Source of the DNA: Bacteroidales bacterium | GTDB lineage: Bacteria; Bacteroidota; Bacteroidia; Bacteroidales; GCA-2748055 | DNA: 64,000 nt | Reading direction: 5' to 3' | Assembly (NCBI GenBank): GCA_029210725.1 | Contig: JARGFM010000007.1 | Location: 62,001 to 126,000, forward strand | Part shown: positions 50,594 to 59,928 of the stretch, one piece after another | Layout of the letters: every line of letters starts with the position of its first letter | Position numbering within the stretch: the first letter of the stretch is position 1 | Program-made: the position numbers and the translations under genes | Notes under the pieces: model-generated | The model's database searches: none | What the model was told of the DNA's origin: nothing | What the model saw: the letters and a program-made list of their open reading frames with translations, nothing else

Positions 50594-51559
50594 TCAGTTA
50601 ATATCAAAGGAGGGATCAGCCTGGGAGAGCATGTCAATCATTTTCTCAAACTCTTTGGCCGAAAGATCGTTGGTATAATAGTTAATCGGATCCACCGGGC
50701 GTCCGTTCACATGAACCTCGTAATGGAGATGGGGCGACTTGGAGAGCCCTGTGCTCCCTACCCTGGCAATTACCTCACCCCGCTTAACCTTCTGTCCGAC
50801 CTCCACGAGAACTTCATCGCAGTGACCATAGACGGTGCGGAATCCAAATCCATGATCAATCAATACCTTTTTCCCGAAGCCGCCTGCCCGGTACCCCGCC
50901 TGGAGCACCTCTCCGTCTGCAGTGGCATAGATATTGGTTCCCCTCGGCGCAGTCAGATCGATGCCTTCATGGGGCCTGACCACCTTCAGTATGGGATGCA
51001 TTCGTGTTCCGAAAGAAGATCCGAAGCGAACCAGATCCTTCATCCCGATAGGCTGAATTGCCGGTCGCGCTGCCATCCACTCCTCCTTGTCCCAGGCCAG
51101 GTCAATGACTTCATCAAAGGAGGTGGACTGCATCACCAGCTTACGCTCGATCTGATCTATGTTCATATAGGTCTCCCGGAGAAGATCTTCATATTTTTGC
51201 TGCTCCAGCCAACTGTATTTTTCCGATCCCCCCACACCCACGCTCCGGATAGCCCAGGGCCGGACCTCAAAATATACCCGGTAAATATGGTCGTCATTAA
51301 AAGCCATTTGATCAAGTTTTTGCTCATAACTTGCAAAATCCCTGTTCATCAGGCTTAGTTCATAGGTGATTTTCTGCTGCTTGGCCTCCAGGTTTTCTGT
51401 TCGGGGAGAGCTTATAAAAAAGTCCCTGAAAAACAGAAATGCTGCAGATATAGAGAGAGTTAACCCTAAAAAAACCAGGAAACGCACAAATTTTTGCCTC
51501 TGGCTGAATTCGATCTTCTGGTAGCTTAGTGTTTGAGGGTTAAACCGGAATCTCTCCAT
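50594..51559 (-). CDS. M23 metallopeptidase, copy 1 (membrane-anchored)
   Basis: About 321 residues from MERFRFNPQTLSYQKIEF. One N-terminal membrane helix (FVRFLVFLGLTLSISAAFLF) and a periplasmic coiled coil are followed by an M23 domain with RMHPILKVVRPHEGIDLTAP (His-x3-Asp) and SPHLHYEVHVNG (HxH). It should cut peptidoglycan cross-bridges or activate amidases in the envelope. It is one of three tandem relatives; its upstream in-frame ATG would overlap the neighbouring gene. Confidence 0.9.
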   Translation of the reverse strand: MERFRFNPQTLSYQKIEFSQRQKFVRFLVFLGLTLSISAAFLFFRDFFISSPRTENLEAKQQKITYELSLMNRDFASYEQKLDQMAFNDDHIYRVYFEVRPWAIRSVGVGGSEKYSWLEQQKYEDLLRETYMNIDQIERKLVMQSTSFDEVIDLAWDKEEWMAARPAIQPIGMKDLVRFGSSFGTRMHPILKVVRPHEGIDLTAPRGTNIYATADGEVLQAGYRAGGFGKKVLIDHGFGFRTVYGHCDEVLVEVGQKVKRGEVIARVGSTGLSKSPHLHYEVHVNGRPVDPINYYTNDLSAKEFEKMIDMLSQADPSFDIN

Positions 51560-51587
51560 ACGGAACGCAATATACCAAAAAAGTGTA

Positions 51588-52550
51588 TTAATCAAAAGAC
51601 TGGCCCGACATCATCGAAATAACGATCGCCCGGTCATATTTTTCCGGGGTCAGATCCAGAAAAAAGTAGTTAATGGGATTCATGGGCTCACCATTCAGAT
51701 GTACTTCATAATGAAGGTGGGGGGCCACGCTCAGTCCCGAATCGCCCACTGTTCCGATCTGATCGCCCCGCTTTACCCGGGCCCCCTGCCTCACCATCAA
51801 TTCGTCCAGACAGGCATAGAAGGTGCTGTAGCCAAAGTCGTGTTCAATCCGTATCTGGTTTCCAAGTCCGCGTTCTGAGCGGACAGCCGACTCTACCTGG
51901 CCATCCGCAGCAGCAAATACAGGAGTCCCCACCGGGGCAGAAAAATCGATCCCGTTGTGCATCTTGAAAATCTTATAGATGGGATGGATGCGATTACCAA
52001 ATCCTGAGGCGATGAGGGTCAGGTCCTGATTCTCGATGGGCTGAATGGCCGGAATGAAAGGAAGCATCTCCAACTGCTTCTCTCCCCTGATCATCAGGAT
52101 ATCGTACTGCGTTTTGCTTTGTTTCAGATGAAGCATCAGGGAATCCAGTTTCCGGGCCGAATGGTGAACAATCTCTTTATCCGGGGTCTTCAGCAGTTTC
52201 TGATAGTCCAGGCCTGTAAGCTGGTTACCGGCTGTCTGTACAGGTTCTGTTTCGAAGATCACCCGGTAAATATCCTTGTCAATCTGCTCCACTTCCTGGA
52301 TGACCGTATCCACCATCTGCTTTCTCTCACTGAGTGCCTCATACTGTTCCAGGAGCATTTCGTTCTCTCTCCGGATCTGCCGCTCCCTTGGAGTATCAAA
52401 AAAGAGTGAATAGACTACATTCAGGAGCACGGCAATCACCACTATGGCTGCCATATAGATAACAAAACGCCATATACGGGCTCCCAGACTGTCATCCAGC
52501 TTCCTGTAATCCAGATTTTCCGGGTTGAATTTAAACTTCGAATGCTCCAT
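51588..52550 (-). CDS. M23 metallopeptidase, copy 2 (membrane-anchored)
   Basis: A protein of 320 residues with the same plan as its neighbours: an N-terminal KFNPENLDYRKLDDSL segment, one membrane helix (WRFVIYMAAIVVIAVLLNVV), a coiled coil and an M23 domain with NRIHPIYKIFKMHNGIDFSA (H-x3-D) and APHLHYEVHLNG (HxH). The zinc and catalytic residues are intact. Its stop lies 28 bp before the start of copy 1. Confidence 0.9.
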   Translation of the reverse strand: MEHSKFKFNPENLDYRKLDDSLGARIWRFVIYMAAIVVIAVLLNVVYSLFFDTPRERQIRRENEMLLEQYEALSERKQMVDTVIQEVEQIDKDIYRVIFETEPVQTAGNQLTGLDYQKLLKTPDKEIVHHSARKLDSLMLHLKQSKTQYDILMIRGEKQLEMLPFIPAIQPIENQDLTLIASGFGNRIHPIYKIFKMHNGIDFSAPVGTPVFAAADGQVESAVRSERGLGNQIRIEHDFGYSTFYACLDELMVRQGARVKRGDQIGTVGDSGLSVAPHLHYEVHLNGEPMNPINYFFLDLTPEKYDRAIVISMMSGQSFD

Positions 52551-52593
52551 TCACACGTCTCAGTCAAACAATTGAGTGCAAAAATAGGAAATA

Positions 52594-52664
52594 TTTCCGG
52601 CTCAGGGGTACTAATTCCGGATCGAGGTACTAATTCCGGCTCAGGGGTATTATTTCTGGCTCAG
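52594..52664. repeat. Short tandem repeat, 19-20 bp unit
   Basis: Three full imperfect units of attccggctcaggggtacta and a fourth partial one lie between two M23 genes and run into the 3' end of the third, supplying its stop codon. Unit starts are about 52594, 52614, 52633 and 52653. Confidence 0.75.
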
Positions 52665-53642
52665 CGCCAGGGAGTGATATGCGTTGTCCGGAGCTCCTGC
52701 ATTGGAAGCCAGGAGGGAATACTCATCCCTGGAGAGATTTTCGTAGAAGAAATAAGTGGGATTTACTGCCCTGCCGTCCTTCCGGATTTCGTAATGAAGG
52801 TGCGGACCGGTCGATCGTCCGGTACAGCCCAGGGTCCCGATAACTTCACCCCGCTTCAGTTCCTGCCCTGGTTTCACAAAGATGTCATCCAGATGCGCAT
52901 AACGGGAAGTATATCCGTAACCATGATCTATAAGCACTTCTTTCCCGTATCCGTACAGGCTCATCTTTGCAAATACGACCGTTCCGGCTCCGCTGCTGTG
53001 AATATCAAGTCCGGTGGGACCTGCCAGGTCAATTCCATGATGTGCTGTGCGCTGACCGGTGAAGGGATCGTTCCGGTATCCGTAGCTGGAAGTAAGCCAG
53101 TAAGGATCTGCAGGTGAAATGGGGTTGATCGATGGTCTGCATGCCAGAAAATGCTGCTTCTCCACAGCCTCCTCCAGGATCGCATTCAGACTGGAGTTCT
53201 GGATTCTTACCTTGTTTGAGATCTTATCGATTCGCTGCGAAACGTCCAGGACCATCCCTGGTTCCCTCAGGTTTCTCAGGTGCTGATCACGAAGCGCCCC
53301 CCCCGTACCCACCCCGCGGATGGAATTAGGAATCGGATCCAGGCTCAGAATGGCCCTGTAGAAGCGGTCGTCCCTGTTTTGCAGGTCGGCCAGTTGAGCT
53401 TCCACCTCCTTCAACTCCGAATTCAGAGCAGCATATTCGGCCCTTAAAGTGTTATTTTCTTGTTCATAAATAATCTGACGGGGAGTAGGGTATATCCTCT
53501 CAAAACCAAATCTCATCAAAATCGCGATGGAAATAAGTCCGAATGAAAAAAGACCCAGGTAGCGGATACGCTGTTTTTGCGTTAATTTAACTCGCTCATA
53601 ACGAAGTGTTTCCAGATTTATATAATACTTCTTACCAAACAT
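52650..53642 (-). CDS. M23 metallopeptidase, copy 3 (membrane-anchored)
   Basis: A protein of 330 residues, first in the minus-strand run. N-terminal KKYYINLETLRYERVKLTQK, one helix (IRYLGLFSFGLISIAILMRF), a coiled coil, and an M23 domain with GYRNDPFTGQRTAHHGIDLA (the H-x3-D is HHGID) and GPHLHYEIRKDG (HxH). In place of the His-Pro seen in the other two copies it reads Asn-Asp-Pro, a variation also common in active M23 proteins. Its last codons and stop lie in a short tandem repeat. alaS is transcribed away from it with a 148-bp gap. Confidence 0.9.
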   Translation of the reverse strand: MFGKKYYINLETLRYERVKLTQKQRIRYLGLFSFGLISIAILMRFGFERIYPTPRQIIYEQENNTLRAEYAALNSELKEVEAQLADLQNRDDRFYRAILSLDPIPNSIRGVGTGGALRDQHLRNLREPGMVLDVSQRIDKISNKVRIQNSSLNAILEEAVEKQHFLACRPSINPISPADPYWLTSSYGYRNDPFTGQRTAHHGIDLAGPTGLDIHSSGAGTVVFAKMSLYGYGKEVLIDHGYGYTSRYAHLDDIFVKPGQELKRGEVIGTLGCTGRSTGPHLHYEIRKDGRAVNPTYFFYENLSRDEYSLLASNAGAPDNAYHSLALSQK

Positions 53643-53790
53643 CCGCTAGCTTATGGGGGCTAAAAATAGACAATGACAGTTAATTACCCAAATATTCGTC
53701 AAAAAAGTTATTTTTTGTTCATAACACGGTTTTATTTACGAAATTTGCGCCCCAGGGTTACCTTTTTAATCAACAAACTCAAAATATTCA

Positions 53791-56421
53791 ATGACATCGC
53801 AGGAGATCAGACAGGCATTTTTGGATTTTTTTAAGGAGAAAGAACACCAGATTCTGCCCTCCGCCCCCATGGTTCTGAAGAACGATCCAACGCTGATGTT
53901 TACCAATGCGGGGATGAACCAGTTCAAGGACTATTTCCTGGGAACCCGCAAGCCCTCCTTCCAAAGGGTATGCGACACCCAAAAATGCCTGCGGGTAGCC
54001 GGCAAGCACAACGACCTGGAGGAGGTAGGTCACGATACCTATCATCATACCATGTTTGAGATGCTGGGCAACTGGTCCTTTGGGGACTATTTCAAAAAAG
54101 AAGCCATTGGCTGGGCCTGGGAGTTTCTTACCGAACGTATGAAGCTGAAGAGCGACCGTATCTTCGTCACTGTATTCGAAGGCGATCCCCTGGACGGGGT
54201 CGATCGCGATCAGGAAGCCTTTGATTACTGGAGGGAGCTGCTTCCTTCCAATCGGATTCTGAATGGCTCCAAGAAAGATAACTTCTGGGAGATGGGCGAT
54301 ACCGGACCCTGCGGACCCTGTTCCGAGATTCATCTGGACCTGCGCGATGAAGCAGACCGGAAAAAGGTGCCGGGCGTGGAACTGGTCAACCGCAACCATC
54401 CCCTGGTAATCGAGATCTGGAACCTGGTTTTCATCCAGTTCAACCGGAAAGCCGGCGGAGAGCTGGAGAACCTCCCTGAAAAGCACGTCGACACCGGGAT
54501 GGGCTTTGAAAGGCTCTGCATGGCCATCCAGCAAAAAAAATCCAATTACGATACCGACCTCTTTCAGGCTCTTATCGGGGAGATCGCCAGGCTCTCCGGC
54601 ACTCCGTACGGTTCGGATCCATCCTCCGATGTGGCCATGCGGGTGGTGGCCGACCACCTGAGGGCCATTTCCTTCTCCATTGCCGATGGCCAGCTTCCCT
54701 CGAACAACAAGGCAGGTTACGTAATCCGCCGGATCCTGCGCAGGGCCGTCCGTTACGGCTTTACCTATCTGGGGCAGAAGGAAGCCTTTATGCACACCCT
54801 GATCCCCACCCTGGTTCAAACTATGGGGAAGGCTTTCCCTGAGCTGGACGCCCAGCAAGAGCTGATCATGCGTGTTATCAGAGAGGAGGAACTCTCCTTT
54901 CTCTCCACCCTGGAAACCGGCATAGGCCTTCTGGACCGGCTCGTGGAGACAGCAAAGGCCGGACAGAGCAATATCATTCATGGAAAAGAGGCCTTTACAC
55001 TCTACGACACCTTTGGATTTCCGCTGGATCTGACCCAGCTGATCCTCAGCGAGAAGGGTATGAAAGTAAACCTGGAGGAATTCCAGGTCGAAATGGAGAA
55101 ACAGAAAAGCCGTTCCAGGAAAGCGGCCGAAACAGAGTCGGGCGACTGGACGATACTTCTGGAGGATAAAAACGAAGAGTTCGTGGGCTATGACCGGCTT
55201 TCCACAGAGGTGAAAATCAGCCGCTACCGCAAGGTGCTTGTCCAGAAGAAGGAACAATACCACCTGGTTTTTAACATCACCCCTTTTTATGCCGAAAGCG
55301 GCGGACAGGTGGGCGACCGGGGATTCATCGAAAATGAAAGGGAGAAGGTGGAGATCATCGATACCCGGAAGGAAAATGAACTGATCATTCATGTGAGCAA
55401 AAAGCTGCCGGAAGATCCGGCAGCCAGCTTTATCGCTAAAGTTGACCTGGCTCGCAGAACCCGGGTGGCCAACAATCATACGGCCACCCACCTGATGCAC
55501 CATGCGCTCAGGGAGGTCCTGGGCGAACATGTGGAGCAGAAAGGCTCCCTGGTCGAACCGGATTACCTTCGTTTTGATTTCAGCCATTTTCAAAAGGTGA
55601 GTGATGAGGAACTCCGCAGGGTGGAGCATCTGGTCAACCGGATGATCCGCCAAAACAGCAGCATGGAGGAGCATCGGGCGGTTCCCAAAAGTAAAGCAGA
55701 GGAGATGGGGGCCCTGGCACTCTTTGGCGAAAAATACGGGGATGCCGTCCGGGTCATTAAATTCGGGGAATCGGTGGAACTCTGTGGAGGAACCCATGTG
55801 GCTGCCACCGGACAGATCGGGATCTTCCGGATCTTCCGGGAATCCTCCGTTGCTGCCGGCATCCGGCGCATCGAGGCCTTTACCGGCGAGGCGGCTGAAC
55901 GCTACCTGGACGAACATGTGGAGATCGTCAGGCAGATCGCTGAAAATTTTGAGAATCAGAAGGACGTGGTCAGGGCAGTCAGATCTGTACTCAGTGAGCA
56001 CGGCGAACTGGTCAGACAGGTGGGTAAATTCCAGAAAAACATGCTGGGTATCCTCGCCAGGAACCTGGAAGACCGCAGGAAACGAATCGGGGATATTTCC
56101 CTGGTCACCTCCCGGGTCGAGCTGGACAACCCGGGTCTTCTGCGCGACCTGGCCTTCCAGGTGCGCTCCAGGCACCCCGGGATATGCCTGATCCTGGGTG
56201 CGGAAATTGACGGAAAGGCGCACCTGGCCTTTATGCTTTCTGAGGTGGCCACAGAGTCCTACGGTCTGAATGCCTCCACCCTGATCCGGGAGGTGGCCGG
56301 AGAGATCCGGGGCGGTGGCGGCGGTCAGCCCTTTTTTGCCACCGCCGGAGGGAAAAATCCCTCAGGAATCGATAAGGCCCTGAGCCGGGCTGATAAAATT
56401 ATCAGGGAAGCTGTCGGGTAA
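53791..56421 (+). CDS. alaS: Alanyl-tRNA synthetase
   Basis: An 876-residue AlaRS. The class II core starts IRQAFLDFFKEKEHQILPSA with LMFTNAGMNQFKDYFLG and the Gly-rich DTGPCGPCSEIH motif. The editing domain has NHTATHLMHHALREVLGEHV (H-x3-H) and ELCGGTHVAATGQIGIF (C-x3-H), and the C-terminal domain ends GGGGGQPFFATAGG. All zinc residues of the editing site are kept. The length is standard. Confidence 0.97.
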   Translation: MTSQEIRQAFLDFFKEKEHQILPSAPMVLKNDPTLMFTNAGMNQFKDYFLGTRKPSFQRVCDTQKCLRVAGKHNDLEEVGHDTYHHTMFEMLGNWSFGDYFKKEAIGWAWEFLTERMKLKSDRIFVTVFEGDPLDGVDRDQEAFDYWRELLPSNRILNGSKKDNFWEMGDTGPCGPCSEIHLDLRDEADRKKVPGVELVNRNHPLVIEIWNLVFIQFNRKAGGELENLPEKHVDTGMGFERLCMAIQQKKSNYDTDLFQALIGEIARLSGTPYGSDPSSDVAMRVVADHLRAISFSIADGQLPSNNKAGYVIRRILRRAVRYGFTYLGQKEAFMHTLIPTLVQTMGKAFPELDAQQELIMRVIREEELSFLSTLETGIGLLDRLVETAKAGQSNIIHGKEAFTLYDTFGFPLDLTQLILSEKGMKVNLEEFQVEMEKQKSRSRKAAETESGDWTILLEDKNEEFVGYDRLSTEVKISRYRKVLVQKKEQYHLVFNITPFYAESGGQVGDRGFIENEREKVEIIDTRKENELIIHVSKKLPEDPAASFIAKVDLARRTRVANNHTATHLMHHALREVLGEHVEQKGSLVEPDYLRFDFSHFQKVSDEELRRVEHLVNRMIRQNSSMEEHRAVPKSKAEEMGALALFGEKYGDAVRVIKFGESVELCGGTHVAATGQIGIFRIFRESSVAAGIRRIEAFTGEAAERYLDEHVEIVRQIAENFENQKDVVRAVRSVLSEHGELVRQVGKFQKNMLGILARNLEDRRKRIGDISLVTSRVELDNPGLLRDLAFQVRSRHPGICLILGAEIDGKAHLAFMLSEVATESYGLNASTLIREVAGEIRGGGGGQPFFATAGGKNPSGIDKALSRADKIIREAVG

Positions 56422-56489
56422 AAATAAGAGATGACCCCACGATGAGGCCATCTCCGTAAAACTATATAAATCCTTAATGCTCATGCATA

Positions 56490-57431
56490 TTAATCATCAG
56501 TGAATGTAGAAGCATCGAATGTAAATTCGTTTTCACAAATATTATTTTCATAGTGCCAATCAACTTTGTAAGCGGGACAAGAATTTTCATCTAACTCAGA
56601 CTCATCCCCCACAAATACACTGGCCGAAAAGATTTTATCATCATTCATTGTAATTGTAATAGCTCCATCAACTACCGTAATTTCACCTACTCCACCAAGG
56701 TCTACAGGAACACCATCGGTATCCTCATAAATACTGTACCCTAATCCATTACACCAACCGGCGTTTTCATGAGGGAATATTGAACCTTTACTTAATGCAT
56801 AGGATTCCTCTCCACAATCATCACCTGTATAATACCATACTTTCACACCAAATATTTCATCCTCAGGCTCTTCAAGATCACAAGGCACAAAACAGAAGGT
56901 CAGGTTGCTGACCATGTGCTTGTCGCCCGGTGCAGCAAGTCCTCCGTCAAAAGTGGTGCCTCCATCATAGAAATAGACATTGGCTGCATTGGAACCCTTC
57001 ACGATCACCGCTCCTACCTTATAGAATTCCCCATTGATCTCCAAGCACCCATCGATGGAGAATGCGATGTGGATACCATCAACGCTTACATTCAGGCCAG
57101 ACGGAAAACTGGAGGCAAAACCCTCAGCATCATCATCCCAATCCACCTTGTCGCCACAGAGATAATCAACTCCACATTCAGCGTCCGGGGCAAAATAATC
57201 AAAGACCTCAATACAGGTCCTGTTTCCGCCCTTGTTCTCTCCGGGGATGACCTGAGGAATAACTTCCTGATCCAGACTCGTAGGAATGTTATCTCCTATA
57301 TCTACGACTACTTTTGAAGCATTGGCAGCTTTAAGTGCATCGATCCCCAGATCTTGTTTGTCTTGCTTTTCGCAGGAAACCATGACTAAAGCCATAATTA
57401 ATCCTGCCATAATGTACAATAGTTTTCTCAT
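56490..57431 (-). CDS. Lipoprotein of unknown function, Cys- and acid-rich
   Basis: A protein of 313 residues. The signal MRKLLYIMAGLIMALVMVSC ends in a lipobox Cys. The mature part is acidic and rich in Cys (about nine), with strands such as GVDYLCGDKVDWDDDAEGFA, VGAVIVKGSNAANVYFYDGG and MVSNLTFCFVPC. The KVGAVIVKGSNAANVY-to-THFC pattern recurs in secreted Bacteroidota proteins but has no assigned role. The 3' half (56490-56830) is clearly more AT-rich than the 5' half and its neighbours, suggesting a composite or recently gained gene. No binding motif is seen. Confidence 0.65.
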   Translation of the reverse strand: MRKLLYIMAGLIMALVMVSCEKQDKQDLGIDALKAANASKVVVDIGDNIPTSLDQEVIPQVIPGENKGGNRTCIEVFDYFAPDAECGVDYLCGDKVDWDDDAEGFASSFPSGLNVSVDGIHIAFSIDGCLEINGEFYKVGAVIVKGSNAANVYFYDGGTTFDGGLAAPGDKHMVSNLTFCFVPCDLEEPEDEIFGVKVWYYTGDDCGEESYALSKGSIFPHENAGWCNGLGYSIYEDTDGVPVDLGGVGEITVVDGAITITMNDDKIFSASVFVGDESELDENSCPAYKVDWHYENNICENEFTFDASTFTDD

Positions 57432-57738
57432 AGCATTTCCATTTTAGTTAGACCTTAAGTAATATACATAAAAATAGACTTTATGCATAAGATTATCAAT
57501 GCATAACAGGTCCTATTTGATTAATCCTTAAAATTCATAGACAGGCGCATAAATTCTAACTCTAAATCAGATTCCTGAAAATAAGTTCGGTTCCTTTTTT
57601 GATTAATCTAAAACCTAAGCTGACAAACAAAGAGGAATTAAGGTCAAAAGTATTTTGCAAAAGGCTTAACACCAAGTCATCCCTTACCTGAAGATGTCAA
57701 AACCCCTTTATGTTGTCAATAAGTCTGGTTGTTTGTCC
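57432..57738. other. AT-rich intergenic region
   Basis: About 307 bp between the unknown lipoprotein gene and the symporter tail. It holds no credible open frame, no clear repeat and no convincing hairpin followed by T. It should include the promoter of the lipoprotein gene, but no TAnnTTTG match is obvious. Confidence 0.4.
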
Positions 57739-59202
57739 TCAGCGGCCTGATTGTTTTGTGGTTTTCCTGCTGGTCAGTAACAATGCCCCGAACATAATGG
57801 CACCGTTCACTATCAGCAGTTCAAAGCCAAACTGGTAAGCCCGGAAGAGCTGCTCCGAATAGTGACTCAGCAGGAAGGAAAACAGGGGCGACAGAATGGC
57901 GAGCAGGGGAACCAGCCGGTCTCGTACCTGCAGGCGGGTGAACAGACCAAAGGCATACAAGCCCAGCAGGGGGCCGTAAGTATATCCGGCCACCCGGAAA
58001 ATGGCCGAGATCACACTTTCGTCGTTGATGGCCCGGAACAGCATGATCACCAGCCCGAGAATCACTGAGATGGCCAGATGCACCGTCCGGCGTGTGCGCG
58101 TCAGCTTCCCGTCCTCCCACTTCTGTGCCTCCAGGATATCCACGGTAAATGAGGTGGTCAGGGCAGTCAGGGCCGAGTCGGCACTGGAGTAGGCCGCGGC
58201 AACCAGTCCCACGATAAAGAAAACCCCTACCACCTGGGGCAGGTAACCTCCGGTGGCCACCACGGGGAAGAAATGATCGGTGGTTTCAGGTATGGCCATC
58301 CCGCTGAACTGTGCAAACTGGATCAGGACCGCCCCCAGAAAGAGAAAGACCAGGTTCACCGGAACCAGCGAGATACTCATCAGGTACATGTTCTTTTTGG
58401 CTTCCCGGATATTCCTGCAGCTCAGGTTCTTCTGCATCATATCCTGATCCAGTCCGGTCATTACGATGGTGATAAAGGCACCGCTCAGAAAGTGCTTGAA
58501 AAAATGGTTCTCCCTGTGCCAGTCATCAAGGATCCAGATCTTTGCATCCCCTCCGGCCACCACCCGCCCGATCATCTCTCCCAGTGAAAGGTCCATATGG
58601 CGGGTGATCAGCAGAATGGAGACCACCACGGCAGTCAGCATGCTGAAGGTCTGCAGGGTATCGGTCCAGATAATGGTCTTGATCCCCCCGCGAAAGGTGT
58701 ACAGCCAGATCAGGCCGATGGTCACCATCACCGTCACATAAAAGGGGATGTTCCAGGTATCAAATACGGTGAGCTGGAGGACGCTGGCAACCAGGAAGAG
58801 GCGAAAGGAGGCCCCTATAATACGCGAGAGCAGGAAAAAAGAGGCCCCGGTCTTATAAGAGGACCTGCCAAAACGCTTCTCCAGGTAGCTGTAAATACTG
58901 GTCAGCTGCAAACGGTAATAAAGCGGCATCAGCAGGTTGGCTATCACTGCATAACCCAGCAGGTAACCCAGCACCATCTGCATATAAGAAAACTGGCTGT
59001 CGGCCACCCATCCCGGTACAGAAATAAAGGTCACTCCCGAAAGGGATGCCCCGATCATGCCGAAGGCCACCACATACCAGGGAGATTTGCGTTCGCCCAG
59101 GAAAAAGGCGTCGTTCCCGGCTCCCCTTCCCGAAAACCAGGAGATGATCAGCAGCAGCAGAAAGTAGGCAAGGATGATGGATATGATCAGTGTGGCTGAC
59201 AA
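57739..59202 (-). CDS. Sodium:solute symporter family transporter
   Basis: About 487 residues with roughly 13 hydrophobic helices. Typical SSS segments: FFLGERKSPWYVVAFGMIGA followed by SLSGVTFISVPGWVAD, and VAAAYSSADSALTALTTSFT. The substrate (sugar, amino acid, sialic acid or other) cannot be read; the branch looks like the Bacteroidota SLC5-like set. I chose the TTG at 59202 as start (LSATLIISIILAYFLLLL), because the upstream residues in the open frame overlap the recR start and do not resemble the family. Confidence 0.87.
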   Translation of the reverse strand: MSATLIISIILAYFLLLLIISWFSGRGAGNDAFFLGERKSPWYVVAFGMIGASLSGVTFISVPGWVADSQFSYMQMVLGYLLGYAVIANLLMPLYYRLQLTSIYSYLEKRFGRSSYKTGASFFLLSRIIGASFRLFLVASVLQLTVFDTWNIPFYVTVMVTIGLIWLYTFRGGIKTIIWTDTLQTFSMLTAVVVSILLITRHMDLSLGEMIGRVVAGGDAKIWILDDWHRENHFFKHFLSGAFITIVMTGLDQDMMQKNLSCRNIREAKKNMYLMSISLVPVNLVFLFLGAVLIQFAQFSGMAIPETTDHFFPVVATGGYLPQVVGVFFIVGLVAAAYSSADSALTALTTSFTVDILEAQKWEDGKLTRTRRTVHLAISVILGLVIMLFRAINDESVISAIFRVAGYTYGPLLGLYAFGLFTRLQVRDRLVPLLAILSPLFSFLLSHYSEQLFRAYQFGFELLIVNGAIMFGALLLTSRKTTKQSGR

Positions 59203-59276
59203 GGTGCGATGGGCGATTGGGCTAAGATGTGTGGCAAAATTGAATAAAATCGCACGAAGATGAAAATTATATATGC

Positions 59277-59284
59277 TATTTTTG
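59277..59284 (+). promoter_or_regulatory. Bacteroidota -7 element for recR
   Basis: TATTTTTG fits TAnnTTTG, 8 bp before the recR ATG at 59293, implying a very short leader. It also argues against the upstream ATG at 59260. Confidence 0.4.
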
Positions 59285-59292
59285 AGGCATCT

Positions 59293-59928
59293 ATGCAAAA
59301 CTATTCGTCAAAACTACTGGAAGAAGCGGTAGATGAGTTTGCCACACTCCCGGGGATCGGAAGAAAAACCGCCCTCAGGCTCGTACTGCACCTGCTAAAG
59401 CAGGATGACAAAGATGTGGAGCATTTTGGTCGTACCATCCTCCGGATGAAGGAGGAGATTCTCACCTGCAGGGAGTGCCACAATATTTCGGACAGCGAAG
59501 TATGTTACATCTGTTCAGATCCTTACCGGGACAAACAGACCATCTGCGTGGTAGAATCGATCCGCGATGTAATGTCCATTGAGAATACCCAGCAGTTTAC
59601 CGGGGTCTACCACGTGCTGGGGGGGATCATCTCCCCCATGGATGGCATTGGTCCGGCCGATCTGACCATTGATTCGCTGGAGCAGAAAGTAAAATCGGGC
59701 GGACGCAAAGAGGTCATTCTGGCCCTCAGCACCACCATGGAAGGCGATACGACCAATTTTTATATTTACCGCAGGCTCCAGGAATACCCGCTTACGATCA
59801 CCACGCTGGCCAGAGGGCTGGCCATCGGAGATGACCTGGAATATGCCGATGAGGTGACCCTGGGGCGTTCCCTCCTGAACCGGACCTCCTTTGAGGAGAC
59901 CTTTAAACACAGCAAACATGGAACTTAA
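59293..59928 (+). CDS. recR: Recombination protein RecR
   Basis: A 211-residue RecR. It starts with an HhH segment ([17 protein letters not shown]), then the C4 zinc finger [18 protein letters not shown] and a Toprim domain ([39 protein letters not shown]). It loads RecA with RecF and RecO at gaps. The start at 59293 matches the family. lysA begins inside its last codons in another frame. Confidence 0.96.
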   Translation: MQNYSSKLLEEAVDEFATLPGIGRKTALRLVLHLLKQDDKDVEHFGRTILRMKEEILTCRECHNISDSEVCYICSDPYRDKQTICVVESIRDVMSIENTQQFTGVYHVLGGIISPMDGIGPADLTIDSLEQKVKSGGRKEVILALSTTMEGDTTNFYIYRRLQEYPLTITTLARGLAIGDDLEYADEVTLGRSLLNRTSFEETFKHSKHGT

